From Candidatus Bipolaricaulota bacterium (GTDB lineage Bacteria; Bipolaricaulota; Bipolaricaulia; UBA7950; UBA9294): a stretch of DNA of 14,248 bases. The stretch covers positions 1 to 14,248 of the forward strand of contig RXOA01000103.1 of assembly GCA_003979035.1 (NCBI GenBank). Reading direction: 5' to 3'. The notes under the pieces are model-generated. The model had not been told where the DNA came from and did not search any database. It saw only the letters and a program-made list of their open reading frames with translations. This document shows, piece after piece, positions 7,378-14,086 of this stretch (position 1 is its first letter; each line of letters opens with the position of its first letter). Both the position numbers and the translations under genes were made by a program.

Positions 7378-7944
7378 TTACCCTGGCAGTGTCACGCCGG
7401 GTTGGTTTTGATAGCTTCCCCCGGCTTCCTTCTCGGCGTAGGTTCTGTTCGGCCGGGTGCCGCGGAAAAAGACGACCTGCGCGATCCCCTGACCGATATG
7501 CAGACGGATCGGCAACGGAGAAAGGTTGGCGAGTTCGATGGTGAGAACGCCCTTCCATCCCGGCTCCAACGGTGTCACATTGACGAGCAATCCGCATCGG
7601 GCATACGAACTCTTCCCCCAGCAGACACCACAGACATCATCGGGCATCGAGAACGTCTCCAACGTCTCGGCGAGGATCTGGGTGTTCGCTCCGAGTTCTA
7701 GCGTCCCATCGGCATCGATCGTGCGGAAGTGATGATCGGGAAAGTCGACCGGATCGAGAACGGCGTTGACGCCGCCCAGCGGCACCAGGAATCGGCTGCC
7801 AAGACGGATGTCGTATCCGAAGCTACTCAAGCCGTACGAGGGCTTGCCTGCCTGAAGATTCACGAACGGATCGATCATCGACGGGGATGCAAGGCACAGG
7901 GATCGGATCTCGTGGTCGGCAAGGATCGTCGTTGGCTCGCTCAT
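7378..7944 (-). CDS. dcd: dCTP deaminase
   Basis: Deaminates dCTP, supplying dUTP and hence dUMP for thymidylate synthesis. The 188-residue protein matches the usual length (about 190). SSFGYDIRLGSRF (40-52) is the family's N-terminal nucleotide-site motif. GKSSYAR (110-116) carries the Ser and Arg that hold the triphosphate and base. LEPGWKGVLTIEL (126-138) includes the expected catalytic Glu137. The C-terminus has the conserved Tyr-x-x-Gln-x-Gly lid. Whether it also hydrolyses dUTP, as bifunctional archaeal forms do, cannot be told. ATG 7944 has AAAGGAG eight bases upstream and overlaps the stop of the ThyX-like gene as ATGA, so the two are probably translated together. Confidence 0.94.
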   Translation of the reverse strand: MSEPTTILADHEIRSLCLASPSMIDPFVNLQAGKPSYGLSSFGYDIRLGSRFLVPLGGVNAVLDPVDFPDHHFRTIDADGTLELGANTQILAETLETFSMPDDVCGVCWGKSSYARCGLLVNVTPLEPGWKGVLTIELANLSPLPIRLHIGQGIAQVVFFRGTRPNRTYAEKEAGGSYQNQPGVTLPG

Positions 7945-8486
7945 CGAGAAGGCTCCTTTTCGTAGTCCGGATCGAGAAGTTCGGGGTACGCCACCGCTGA
8001 GAGGGTTTCGGCGATGAACTGCGACCACTCGGGCAAGCGATGCGACGAACGCTGTCGGATCATCCGCTGGAGGGCCATGTAGTTGATGCAGAGGATTCGC
8101 CGTTGAAGGAAAGACTCCGGAAGAACGGACTTGACCGACTTCCAATCATCGGCCGTGATCAACTCGTTCAGATGTCGCAGAAGGTCATCGGGAAGAGGGT
8201 GCTCGAAGTGCTTCTGTGTGAGACGGGAGCGGGTCATGGTGTGCATCGTCGACTCGCTTTGCTTGCTGACACCGACTCGATACGTGTCGAGTTGCTGCCA
8301 GAAGTAGCGGGGGGCACGTACATCCATCCATGCCACGATCGATTCTAGGAACTTGTTGTGACCGTCGCCCTTGAACGCCAGGCGTTGGGCCACCGCGGGC
8401 ATCCCCGCCGGATCCTGATTGAACGAAAGAGAAAGGCCAACAAGAGCCTCTTCGTATCCCGATTCTCGAAGGATCTTTGTCTCCAC
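7941..8486 (-). CDS. Diverged ThyX-like protein without the RHR signature
   Basis: The family name is uncertain. The 181 residues follow the order of flavin-dependent thymidylate synthase ThyX. GHNKFLES (43-49 region) parallels the GHxSxxEH start. PRYFWQQLDTYRVGVSKQSES (59-79) parallels SRACSHQLVRHRIASYSQQS. VLPESFLQRRILCINYMAL (121-139) followed by RQRSSHRLPEWSQF parallels the LP...N...R...AQWEIR C-terminal half. The RHR of the ThyX signature is replaced by TYR and the following motif is altered, so ordinary dUMP methylation is doubtful. I recall similar uncharacterised proteins in phages, unchecked. GTG 8486 was chosen for its GGAGGT nine bases upstream. The ATGA overlap with dcd supports a role with pyrimidine deoxynucleotides. 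No function is assigned. Confidence 0.75.
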   Translation of the reverse strand: METKILRESGYEEALVGLSLSFNQDPAGMPAVAQRLAFKGDGHNKFLESIVAWMDVRAPRYFWQQLDTYRVGVSKQSESTMHTMTRSRLTQKHFEHPLPDDLLRHLNELITADDWKSVKSVLPESFLQRRILCINYMALQRMIRQRSSHRLPEWSQFIAETLSAVAYPELLDPDYEKEPSR

Positions 8487-8507
8487 CCGAATGAAACCTC
8501 CGGCCTA

Positions 8508-8540
8508 AGTGTAGTGGATGGAAGCGCGGGTGACCATCCA
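8508..8540 (-). promoter_or_regulatory. Candidate promoter and overlapping inverted repeat for the ThyX-like/dcd operon
   Basis: Minus strand TGGTCA (8536-8531), 17-bp spacer, TACACT (8513-8508): each four of six consensus bases. A perfect seven-base inverted repeat, TGGATGG (8515-8521) and CCATCCA (8534-8540) with 12 bases between, covers the spacer and -35 box and could be an operator. It lies between two divergent transcription units. Confidence 0.4.
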
Positions 8541-8549
8541 TCGCCTGGG

Positions 8550-8579
8550 TTGACGATCGGGCCGTACATATCCTACGCT
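8550..8579 (+). promoter_or_regulatory. Candidate promoter for the small protein-symporter unit
   Basis: TTGACG (8550-8555), five of six consensus bases, is followed after 18 bp by TACGCT (8574-8579). Transcription would begin near 8586, about 30 bases before the GTG of the small membrane protein. It lies back-to-back with the promoter of the ThyX-like gene. Confidence 0.4.
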
Positions 8580-8617
8580 TTGCTGCAGGAATTCATGGGA
8601 GGGTGGGAGGTCGCATC

Positions 8618-8743
8618 GTGGGTCCGTTTCGCTTGCCGTGGGGCACGTTCGCATCGTTTCTTGTGGTTGCGGGGAGCGTCTTGCTTGCCGTGTTGTGGGC
8701 GGTCCTAAGCCGCGACAACGAGTCACACGGAGCTCCCCATTGA
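8618..8743 (+). CDS. Small single-helix membrane protein, likely symporter accessory subunit
   Basis: A 41-residue frame too short for usual gene calling. It starts at GTG 8618, seven bases after a strong GGGAGG, and reads MGPFRLPWGTFASFLVVAGS followed by VLLAVLWAVL, then a polar tail (SRDNESHGAPH). Residues 9-30 form one hydrophobic helix. Its stop overlaps the symporter's TTG start as TTGA, so the symporter is probably translated by coupling. Small one-helix partners next to SSS or NSS transporters are known in other bacteria and archaea (MetS, symporter small accessory proteins). A role in stabilising or tuning the symporter is inferred from position and form, not from sequence identity. 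The ribosome site, hydrophobic core and exact coupling argue that the frame is real. Confidence 0.7.
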   Translation: MGPFRLPWGTFASFLVVAGSVLLAVLWAVLSRDNESHGAPH

Positions 8744-10206
8744 GCCCGACGGCGGTTCACGGCTTGGTGTTGGGGGTATATCTGCTTCTTCTTGCCGGGA
8801 TCGGAGTTGTCACATCCAGGCGTCTTCGCAGTTCCGAAGACTTCTTGCTCGGCGGCCGCCGCGTGGGGCCTTGGGTTACGGCACTCTCGTATGTCGCCGC
8901 CTACTTCTCATCCGTTGTCATCATCGGCGGGGGAGCGTTCGGCTACCAGTACGGAATGGCCACCCTGTGGGTCGGCGCGATCAACGTTCTGATCGGGTGT
9001 ACGTTGGCATGGATCGTCCTTGGGCGGCGGCTGCGTCGGTTCACGGCGAGGCTCGGAACGATGACCGTTCCGGGATTCCTTGGCGAGAGGTTCGGCAGTC
9101 GTGAGGTGCGGATCTTCTCCGCCGTTGTGATTGCGTTGTTCTTGGTGGTTTACAACGTGAGCATCCTGAAAGGGATGGGGCATGTGTTCGAAGTGCTGAT
9201 GGGGCTCCCGTACTCGGTTGGCGTGATGCTCTCCGGGGCGATGATCGTGCTCTATGTCAGTCTCGGGGGGTACATGGCCGTCGTATGGACCGGGTTCTTC
9301 CAAGCGTGGGTGATGGGAGCCGGTCTCATCCTTCTCGCCGTCGCGGCCTTACGTGCCGTCGGCGGGTTGTCTGAGGCGACGGCCACGCTCGCTGCGGCCG
9401 ACCCGGGCCTTGTATATACGCCGGGGATTTGGGGGTGGGCCGGGCTCATCTCCTACTCGATGATCGTCAGCTTCGGTGTTTGGGGAATGCCGCAGCTTCT
9501 CGTGCGGTTCTACTCGATTCGATCGGTGCGCCAGCTACGAATTGGCGCGGTTGTGGCAACCGTCGGCGGCAGCCTTGCTCTGCTTCCGTACTTGATCGGA
9601 GCTGTGAGCCGGGCGCTGGTTCCCGGCCTTGAGAACGCCGATCTGGCAATCCCCGTGCTGACGAAGATGGTTCTATCACCTTGGGGGAGCGCGATTTTCC
9701 TTGCGGGAGTCATCGCCGCCGGGATGTCGACGTTTGCGTCCGTTCTGATCATCACATCGGGAGCGGTTGTCCGGGACTTCGTCCAGAAGGGACTTGGACG
9801 GGAGATGACGGAGCAACGTTCGATCCGATGGAGCCGTATCGTCAGTCTGCTTGTCGGACTGATCTCCCTGTTGATCGCGCTTCGGCCGCCGGCGCTGGTG
9901 CTGGTCCTGACTGCGTTCTCTTGGTCCGCCATTGCCAGCACATGCTTGTGGCCTATCTTGTTCGGCGTTTTCTCTCGCCGGGCCACGCGGGCGGGCGTGT
10001 TCGCATCGATGCTCGGGGGGCTCACGACCGCCCTTGTCTGGATCGGTCTGGGTTCGCCGCTTGGCGTTCATGGGTTTCTTCCCGGGATTGGGGTCAGCTT
10101 GATCCTTCTTCTCGGCGTCAGCCTGGTCACTCGCCCGCCGTCGTCCTTGTTGATCGATCGAGCGTGGGGGCGGGCCGGCGTGGAGACGAGGCGGCACTTC
10201 GAATGA
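8740..10206 (+). CDS. Sodium/solute symporter, SSS family
   Basis: Inner-membrane carrier expected to import an organic solute with sodium ions. With the chosen TTG start the protein has 488 residues and about 12-13 hydrophobic helices, usual for the SSS (PutP/PanF/SGLT) family. The N-terminal region has the typical SSEDFLLGGRRVGPWVTALS and ends of helices rich in small residues. A mid-protein GLISYSMIVSFGVWGMPQLLVRFYS and later GVIAAGMSTFASVLIITSGAVVRDF (conserved Ser/Thr sodium-site region of SSS proteins) are clear. TTG 8740 is preferred because GGAG lies seven bases upstream and the start overlaps the small protein's stop. The frame is open to a GTG at 8638, but that stretch has no ribosome site or family resemblance. 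The substrate is unknown; the adjacent amidohydrolase suggests an acylated or amidated compound. Confidence 0.88.
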   Translation: MSPTAVHGLVLGVYLLLLAGIGVVTSRRLRSSEDFLLGGRRVGPWVTALSYVAAYFSSVVIIGGGAFGYQYGMATLWVGAINVLIGCTLAWIVLGRRLRRFTARLGTMTVPGFLGERFGSREVRIFSAVVIALFLVVYNVSILKGMGHVFEVLMGLPYSVGVMLSGAMIVLYVSLGGYMAVVWTGFFQAWVMGAGLILLAVAALRAVGGLSEATATLAAADPGLVYTPGIWGWAGLISYSMIVSFGVWGMPQLLVRFYSIRSVRQLRIGAVVATVGGSLALLPYLIGAVSRALVPGLENADLAIPVLTKMVLSPWGSAIFLAGVIAAGMSTFASVLIITSGAVVRDFVQKGLGREMTEQRSIRWSRIVSLLVGLISLLIALRPPALVLVLTAFSWSAIASTCLWPILFGVFSRRATRAGVFASMLGGLTTALVWIGLGSPLGVHGFLPGIGVSLILLLGVSLVTRPPSSLLIDRAWGRAGVETRRHFE

Positions 10207-10268
10207 GCGCGGCGTTGGAATGGATGAACCACCAGGATTCTCCGGCTGCTTGAGCTTGAGAGGGGGAA

Positions 10269-11435
10269 ATGATGATCGACAAGAGCCGCGTTGTTGAGGC
10301 GATTGCTTCTCACGAAATGACGCTGCGCCGCGTGAGCGCGGAAATCCATGCTCATCCCGAGCTGCTGAACGAAGAGGTGTTCGCCTCAAAGCTTCTTGGC
10401 GATGAACTGGCGCACGCGGGGTTTCGCGTCGAGCCGGGGATCGCCGGATTGGCGACCGCAGTTCGCGCCGTACATCCGGCGCGGTCGGACGGGCCGACAG
10501 TGGCGATTCTCGGCGAATACGACGCCTTGCCGGAGATCGGCCATGCCTGCGGTCACAACTTGATTGCCGCCGCCGGGCTCGGGGCGGCACTTGCGCTCGG
10601 CGACCTGAAAGCAGACCTCCCCGGAACGTTGATGTTCCTCGGAACGCCAGCTGAAGAAGGCGGTGGCGGGAAAGTGGTCATGGTCGAGGGGGGGCTGTTC
10701 GACGAGGTCGATGCGGCGATGATGTTCCACCCGGCGAATCACACGATGGTTTCCTGGGGAAGCCTGGCGATCAGTGAGGTCGAGATTGAGTTTCGCGGAC
10801 GCCCCGCCCACGCTTCGGCGGAGCCGCACAAGGGGATCAATGCGCTGGATGCCGTGATCCAGACGTTCAATGGAATCAACGCATTGAGGCAACACATTCT
10901 TGATGGAGCTCGGATCCACGGGATCATCACCAACGGCGGAGCAAAGCCCAATATCGTGCCCGAAGTCGCCGCGGCCTTGTTCTACGTGCGCGCCGAGGAG
11001 ACCTCGTACCGCGACGAACTGCTCGAGAAGCTACGGGCCTGCGCTGCCGGCGCGGCACAGGCGACCGGCGCCACACTCAGCTTCCGCGAGGTCGGCCATT
11101 CCTACAAGGCGATGAAGGCGAATCGGCCATTGGAAAAGACGTTCGAGCGTCATCTGCGGGATCTCGGAGAATCGATTCGTCCTCCGGAAAGGCGCATGCT
11201 GGGATCGACGGACATGGGCGACGTGAGTCAAGTAGTCCCGGCGATTCATCCGTATCTTCAGATCTGCGATGAGCACATCGCGACGCACTCGCGTCCGTTT
11301 GCGGATGCGGCCATCTCGGAACGCGGGCAACGCGCCATGGTCACCGCCGCGACGGCGTTGGCGCTGACGGGAGCGGATATCCTGACTGATCCGGAGCTTG
11401 TTCGGTCGATGTGGGACGCATTCCGAGATTCGTAA
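10269..11435 (+). CDS. M20 family metal-dependent amidohydrolase (ACY1L2/PM20D2-like)
   Basis: Predicted cytoplasmic zinc enzyme that splits amide bonds in N-acyl amino acids, dipeptides or aminobenzoyl conjugates. The 388 residues carry M20 landmarks: HAHPELLNEE (27-36), GEYDALPEIGHACGHNL (82-98) with C94 and H96 as probable metal ligands, GTPAEEGGGGK (125-135) with E129/E130 as catalytic and metal-binding acids, FHP (H154), a dimerisation domain from about 170 to 280 (GRPAHASAEPHKGINALDA), and a late THSRPFADAA whose H340 likely completes the metal site. The start is ATGATG; 10269 and 10272 are five and eight bases after a GAGG and either is possible. It lies 62 bases after the symporter in the same direction, so a shared transcript is likely. 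The precise substrate cannot be read from sequence. Confidence 0.88.
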   Translation: MMIDKSRVVEAIASHEMTLRRVSAEIHAHPELLNEEVFASKLLGDELAHAGFRVEPGIAGLATAVRAVHPARSDGPTVAILGEYDALPEIGHACGHNLIAAAGLGAALALGDLKADLPGTLMFLGTPAEEGGGGKVVMVEGGLFDEVDAAMMFHPANHTMVSWGSLAISEVEIEFRGRPAHASAEPHKGINALDAVIQTFNGINALRQHILDGARIHGIITNGGAKPNIVPEVAAALFYVRAEETSYRDELLEKLRACAAGAAQATGATLSFREVGHSYKAMKANRPLEKTFERHLRDLGESIRPPERRMLGSTDMGDVSQVVPAIHPYLQICDEHIATHSRPFADAAISERGQRAMVTAATALALTGADILTDPELVRSMWDAFRDS

Positions 11436-11442
11436 CGTCAAC

Positions 11443-11484
11443 ACCGGCGGGATAGACGCGGGTATCCCGCGCCCGACCGCCGGT
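11443..11484 (+). other. Nested perfect hairpin after the amidohydrolase
   Basis: ACCGGCGG (11443-11450) pairs with CCGCCGGT (11477-11484). Inside it CGCGGG (11457-11462) pairs with CCCGCG (11466-11471) around TAT. It begins eight bases after the amidohydrolase stop. No T-run follows on either strand, so it may be a factor-dependent terminator or an mRNA 3' end stabiliser. It also lies downstream of the convergent yidD. Confidence 0.5.
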
Positions 11485-11569
11485 GGTCGCCAACGAACGA
11501 TGGGTCGATCGGCAATTCGTCTGTCGGCCGCTCCTCCGAGTTGATTCTCTGTTTGAAGTTCCACCCCAG

Positions 11570-11779
11570 TTATGGAACGGGATCAATCCCCCCGGGGTGG
11601 AATGGATTGCAGCGGATGAATCGGCGGAGCGCGAGCCACCCCCCCCGCAACCAACCGTGCTTCCGAAGGGCCTCCACCGCGTATTGCGAGCATGTGGGCA
11701 AGAACCTGCATCGCGCCTCGCGGGTGGGAGAGACCACGCGCTGATACCACCTGATCCACCGAATCATCCACCGAGTCAT
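11570..11779 (-). CDS. yidD: Membrane protein insertion efficiency factor YidD
   Basis: Small membrane-associated protein that assists YidC-dependent insertion of inner-membrane proteins. The 69 residues contain the whole family signature: [29 protein letters not shown] (23-42), [18 protein letters not shown] and the terminal DPVP. Length is typical (about 70-85). ATG 11779 lacks a clear ribosome site; M5 is an alternative. YidD usually sits between rnpA and yidC in the oriC-linked rpmH cluster, but here it stands alone, between the amidohydrolase and hsp20 and facing away from hsp20. Genomes with a detached yidD are known. Expression from the short region shared with the hsp20 promoter is possible. 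Confidence 0.93.
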   Translation of the reverse strand: MTRWMIRWIRWYQRVVSPTREARCRFLPTCSQYAVEALRKHGWLRGGWLALRRFIRCNPFHPGGIDPVP

Positions 11780-11807
11780 CGTCTCATCATACGTCTCGTT
11801 GCCCTTC

Positions 11808-11836
11808 TTGACACGCGGCGAAGGCGACGCTATACT
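11808..11836 (+). promoter_or_regulatory. Strong sigma-70 promoter of hsp20
   Basis: Perfect TTGACA (11808-11813), 17-bp spacer, TATACT (11831-11836). This is the best promoter in the window. Transcription should start near 11843, inside the operator that follows, so bound repressor would block initiation. Confidence 0.8.
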
Positions 11837-11840
11837 GCAA

Positions 11841-11867
11841 TTAGCAGTCAGACATATAGACTGCTAA
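11841..11867 (+). promoter_or_regulatory. CIRCE-like operator (HrcA-type) of hsp20
   Basis: Perfect nine-base inverted repeat with a nine-base spacer: TTAGCAGTC (11841-11849), agacatata, GACTGCTAA (11859-11867). The CIRCE consensus is TTAGCACTC-N9-GAGTGCTAA. The two arms differ from it at one mirrored position each, so symmetry is kept. It covers the predicted start of transcription, the usual place for HrcA repression. Heat would relieve repression. Confidence 0.8.
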
Positions 11868-11890
11868 CCGCAGCGATCAAGGAGGTTCTT

Positions 11891-12346
11891 ATGATGATTC
11901 GAAAAGTGCCGGAATTGCGAAGAGGACCCTTCTACATGGAGACAAGTCTATCCAGTCTTCTTGATGACATGTTCCGGGATTTCAACTGGGTCGGGTTTGA
12001 TGGGACGCCGAACATTGGCCGGACCGACATCTTCGAGAAGGATCAGTCTCTGGTATACGAAACGGAGCTTCCGGGAATGAAGAAGGAAGACCTCAGCATC
12101 AAGGTCGAGGAAAACACCCTCGTCATCTCCGGGGAAAGAAAGAGAAACGACGACGTCAAGAAGGAGAACTACTTCCGCGTAGGACGCCAGTACGGCAGAA
12201 TTCAGCGATCCTTCCCGCTTCCCGCAGATCTTGTGGAACGCACGAACGTCAAGGCCCGGTTCGAAGACGGGATTCTCACCATCACCGTTCCGTTGAAGGA
12301 ATCGATCAAGGAGCGCAAAGCGCCGATTGAGGTTGCGGTAGAGTAG
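11891..12346 (+). CDS. Small heat-shock protein, Hsp20 family
   Basis: ATP-independent chaperone that holds unfolding proteins during stress as large oligomers. The 151 residues have a short N-terminal arm, an alpha-crystallin domain at about 44-136 (YETELPGMKKEDLSIKVEEN; RSFPLP; KARFEDGILTITVP) and a C-terminal extension with an I-x-V oligomerisation motif (IEV, 146-148). An AAGGAGG lies just upstream; the start is ATGATG, so 11891 or 11894. It is a single-gene unit with a near-consensus promoter, a CIRCE-like operator and a strong terminator. Together they indicate HrcA-type heat regulation. Hsp20 genes under CIRCE are less usual than groESL or dnaK, and no hrcA gene is in this window. Confidence 0.95.
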   Translation: MMIRKVPELRRGPFYMETSLSSLLDDMFRDFNWVGFDGTPNIGRTDIFEKDQSLVYETELPGMKKEDLSIKVEENTLVISGERKRNDDVKKENYFRVGRQYGRIQRSFPLPADLVERTNVKARFEDGILTITVPLKESIKERKAPIEVAVE

Positions 12347-12385
12347 CAGCAACACAAGGGCTTTCGATTCGGAAGCGATTTACGA

Positions 12386-12430
12386 ACCGTCCCGGCACCC
12401 ATGGGTTGGGTGCCGGGACGGTCTGTTGCT
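12386..12430 (+). terminator. Rho-independent terminator after hsp20
   Basis: A perfect 15-bp GC-rich stem, arms 12386-12400 and 12408-12422 (16 bp counting one closing A-T), with a short loop. It is followed by CTGTTGCT, only moderately T-rich. It begins 40 bases after the hsp20 stop and ends just before the convergent nadE stop, so it probably also limits transcription from that side. Confidence 0.85.
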
Positions 12431-14080
12431 CTAGGCGCGGAACTTGTGGGTGATAGGAATCCGCCGTCCGCTTCCGAATGCCTTGGCGGAGACCTTGACC
12501 GCCGGTGGAAGCTGACCGCGCTTGTATTCAGCGATGTAGTATCGATGGAGGATTTCGTCGACGGTTTCAGCGGCAAATCCTTGCGTGACGAGCTGGTCGC
12601 GGGAGAGGTTTTCTTCGATCAAGGCATGAAGCAACGGGTCGAGAATGTCATACGGTGGCAGATCTTGGTCGTCTCGCTGGTGCGCGCGGAGTTCGGCGGT
12701 CGGAGGGCGATGGATGACGGATGCGGGGATCTGGGGATACGTCTGCGCGAGGGCGACCACTTGACGTTTGTATAGGTCACCGATTGGAGCGAGCGCTCCC
12801 ACCGTATCTCCGTAGAGCGTACTGTATCCGATGGCGATCTCCGCCTTGTTGGCGGGGCACAGGACGAGCGCGCGGTGCTGATTGGCGAGCGCCATCAGAA
12901 GCACGGCGCGCAGTCGCGGCTGGATGTTCTCGTCAACCAGTCCCGAAGGCGCTGTGGGCATCGCTTCGGAGACGGCGTCATGGAGCGATTCGATCGAGAT
13001 CTCTAGAAGCGCGGTTCCCAGATTGGCTGCTACTTCTCGTGCCGCCAGCGTGCTATCTACGGAGCTGTGGCGACTGGGCAAGTAGACGGCGATTACATTC
13101 GCCGCTCCGAGGGCCTCGACGGCAAGCGCAGCGGTGACTGCGGAATCAATGCCCCCCGAAAGCCCGAGCAGCACACGGTCGAAGCCGTTCTTCCTTGCGT
13201 AGTCGCGGATTCCCAACGACAGCGCCGTGCGGATCTCGTCGATTTCACCCGGGGAAGTCGCCGGTTCGTGTGCGCGCGGCTTGCATGGACCATCATCTAG
13301 TTCGACCACGAACAATCCCTCTTCGAATCGCGGCGCCTGGAACAGCGAGCAGCCATCCGGGTCAATGACGAAGCTCCCGCCATCGAACACGAGATCGTCT
13401 TGTCCTCCGACGCAGTTGACATAGACGAAGCCAACGCCGTGATCGGCAACCCGGCGAGCGGCGATTTTGTGTCGGATTGCCGGTTTCCCCGTGTAGTAGG
13501 GAGAAGCTGAGATATTGACGATCCATCGAGCGCCAAGGGCCGCTTGTCTGTCCGTCGGCCCTCCGTCAACCCAGAAATCCTCGCACACATTGACCCCGAA
13601 GGTGCCGTGACCCTGCTCGATCATGAATACGCCTGCGTCCTGCCCGGGCGTGAAATACCGCTGTTCCGAGAACACGTCGAACATCGGCAATTCGATCTTG
13701 GGTTGTTCGGCGGCAATTTCGCCGTTACGAGCGACAATCGCGCTGTTGTAGAGACGCGTGCGGCCCCCGTCAAGACGCGCCGACGGATCGTGCGGATTGG
13801 CGGGAGTGCCGCGAAGACAAGGACGAACCGTGCCGAAGACGACCATCATCTCGTCGGCCGACTCAATGACGATCTGCGTGGCTCGCTCCACCGCCTCGAC
13901 GAATCCGTTCCGCCACAGAAGATCCAACGGGCTATAGCCACACAATGCCAACTCGGGAAACACAACCATGCCGCAATTCGCTTGGCGCGCCTCAGCGATC
14001 CTGGCGAGCACGATGCGGAGGTTTCCGTCAATATCGCCTACCGTTGGGTTGATCTGTGCGATCCCGATCCTGATCCTCAT
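12431..14080 (-). CDS. nadE: Glutamine-dependent NAD+ synthetase
   Basis: Last step of NAD synthesis: amidates deamido-NAD using glutamine and ATP. The 549-residue protein joins an N-terminal nitrilase-type glutaminase (about 1-270) to a C-terminal synthetase. The glutaminase triad is visible as E43 (FPELAL), K128 (PKIELP) and C166 (NVCEDFW). The synthetase has the PP-loop SGGIDS (308-313) and the family stretch NKAEIAIGYSTLYGDTVGAL (411-430), and ends with FGSGRRIPITHKFR. Two-domain NadE of about 540-570 residues is standard in many bacteria. ATG 14080 was chosen because the conserved fold starts at once (MRIRIGIAQINPTVGD). There is no ribosome binding site; instead TATAAT lies six bases upstream, suggesting a leaderless message. 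It converges on hsp20. Confidence 0.96.
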   Translation of the reverse strand: MRIRIGIAQINPTVGDIDGNLRIVLARIAEARQANCGMVVFPELALCGYSPLDLLWRNGFVEAVERATQIVIESADEMMVVFGTVRPCLRGTPANPHDPSARLDGGRTRLYNSAIVARNGEIAAEQPKIELPMFDVFSEQRYFTPGQDAGVFMIEQGHGTFGVNVCEDFWVDGGPTDRQAALGARWIVNISASPYYTGKPAIRHKIAARRVADHGVGFVYVNCVGGQDDLVFDGGSFVIDPDGCSLFQAPRFEEGLFVVELDDGPCKPRAHEPATSPGEIDEIRTALSLGIRDYARKNGFDRVLLGLSGGIDSAVTAALAVEALGAANVIAVYLPSRHSSVDSTLAAREVAANLGTALLEISIESLHDAVSEAMPTAPSGLVDENIQPRLRAVLLMALANQHRALVLCPANKAEIAIGYSTLYGDTVGALAPIGDLYKRQVVALAQTYPQIPASVIHRPPTAELRAHQRDDQDLPPYDILDPLLHALIEENLSRDQLVTQGFAAETVDEILHRYYIAEYKRGQLPPAVKVSAKAFGSGRRIPITHKFRA

Positions 14081-14086
14081 GGACGG

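Noticed and set aside
8638..8739. Longer N-terminus for the symporter from GTG 8638
   Set aside because: Cys/Arg-rich stretch with no ribosome site, overlapping the small membrane protein, while TTG 8740 has a well-spaced GGAG and gives the normal family length.
10203..10253. 16-residue frame starting in an ATGA overlap with the symporter stop (MSAALEWMNHQDSPAA)
   Set aside because: The nearest Shine-Dalgarno-like GAGG is about 11 bases away and the peptide has no features; chance is the simpler explanation.
9676..10590. 304-residue minus-strand frame opposite the symporter and amidohydrolase
   Set aside because: Arg/Pro-rich shadow translation across two well-supported genes and their gap.
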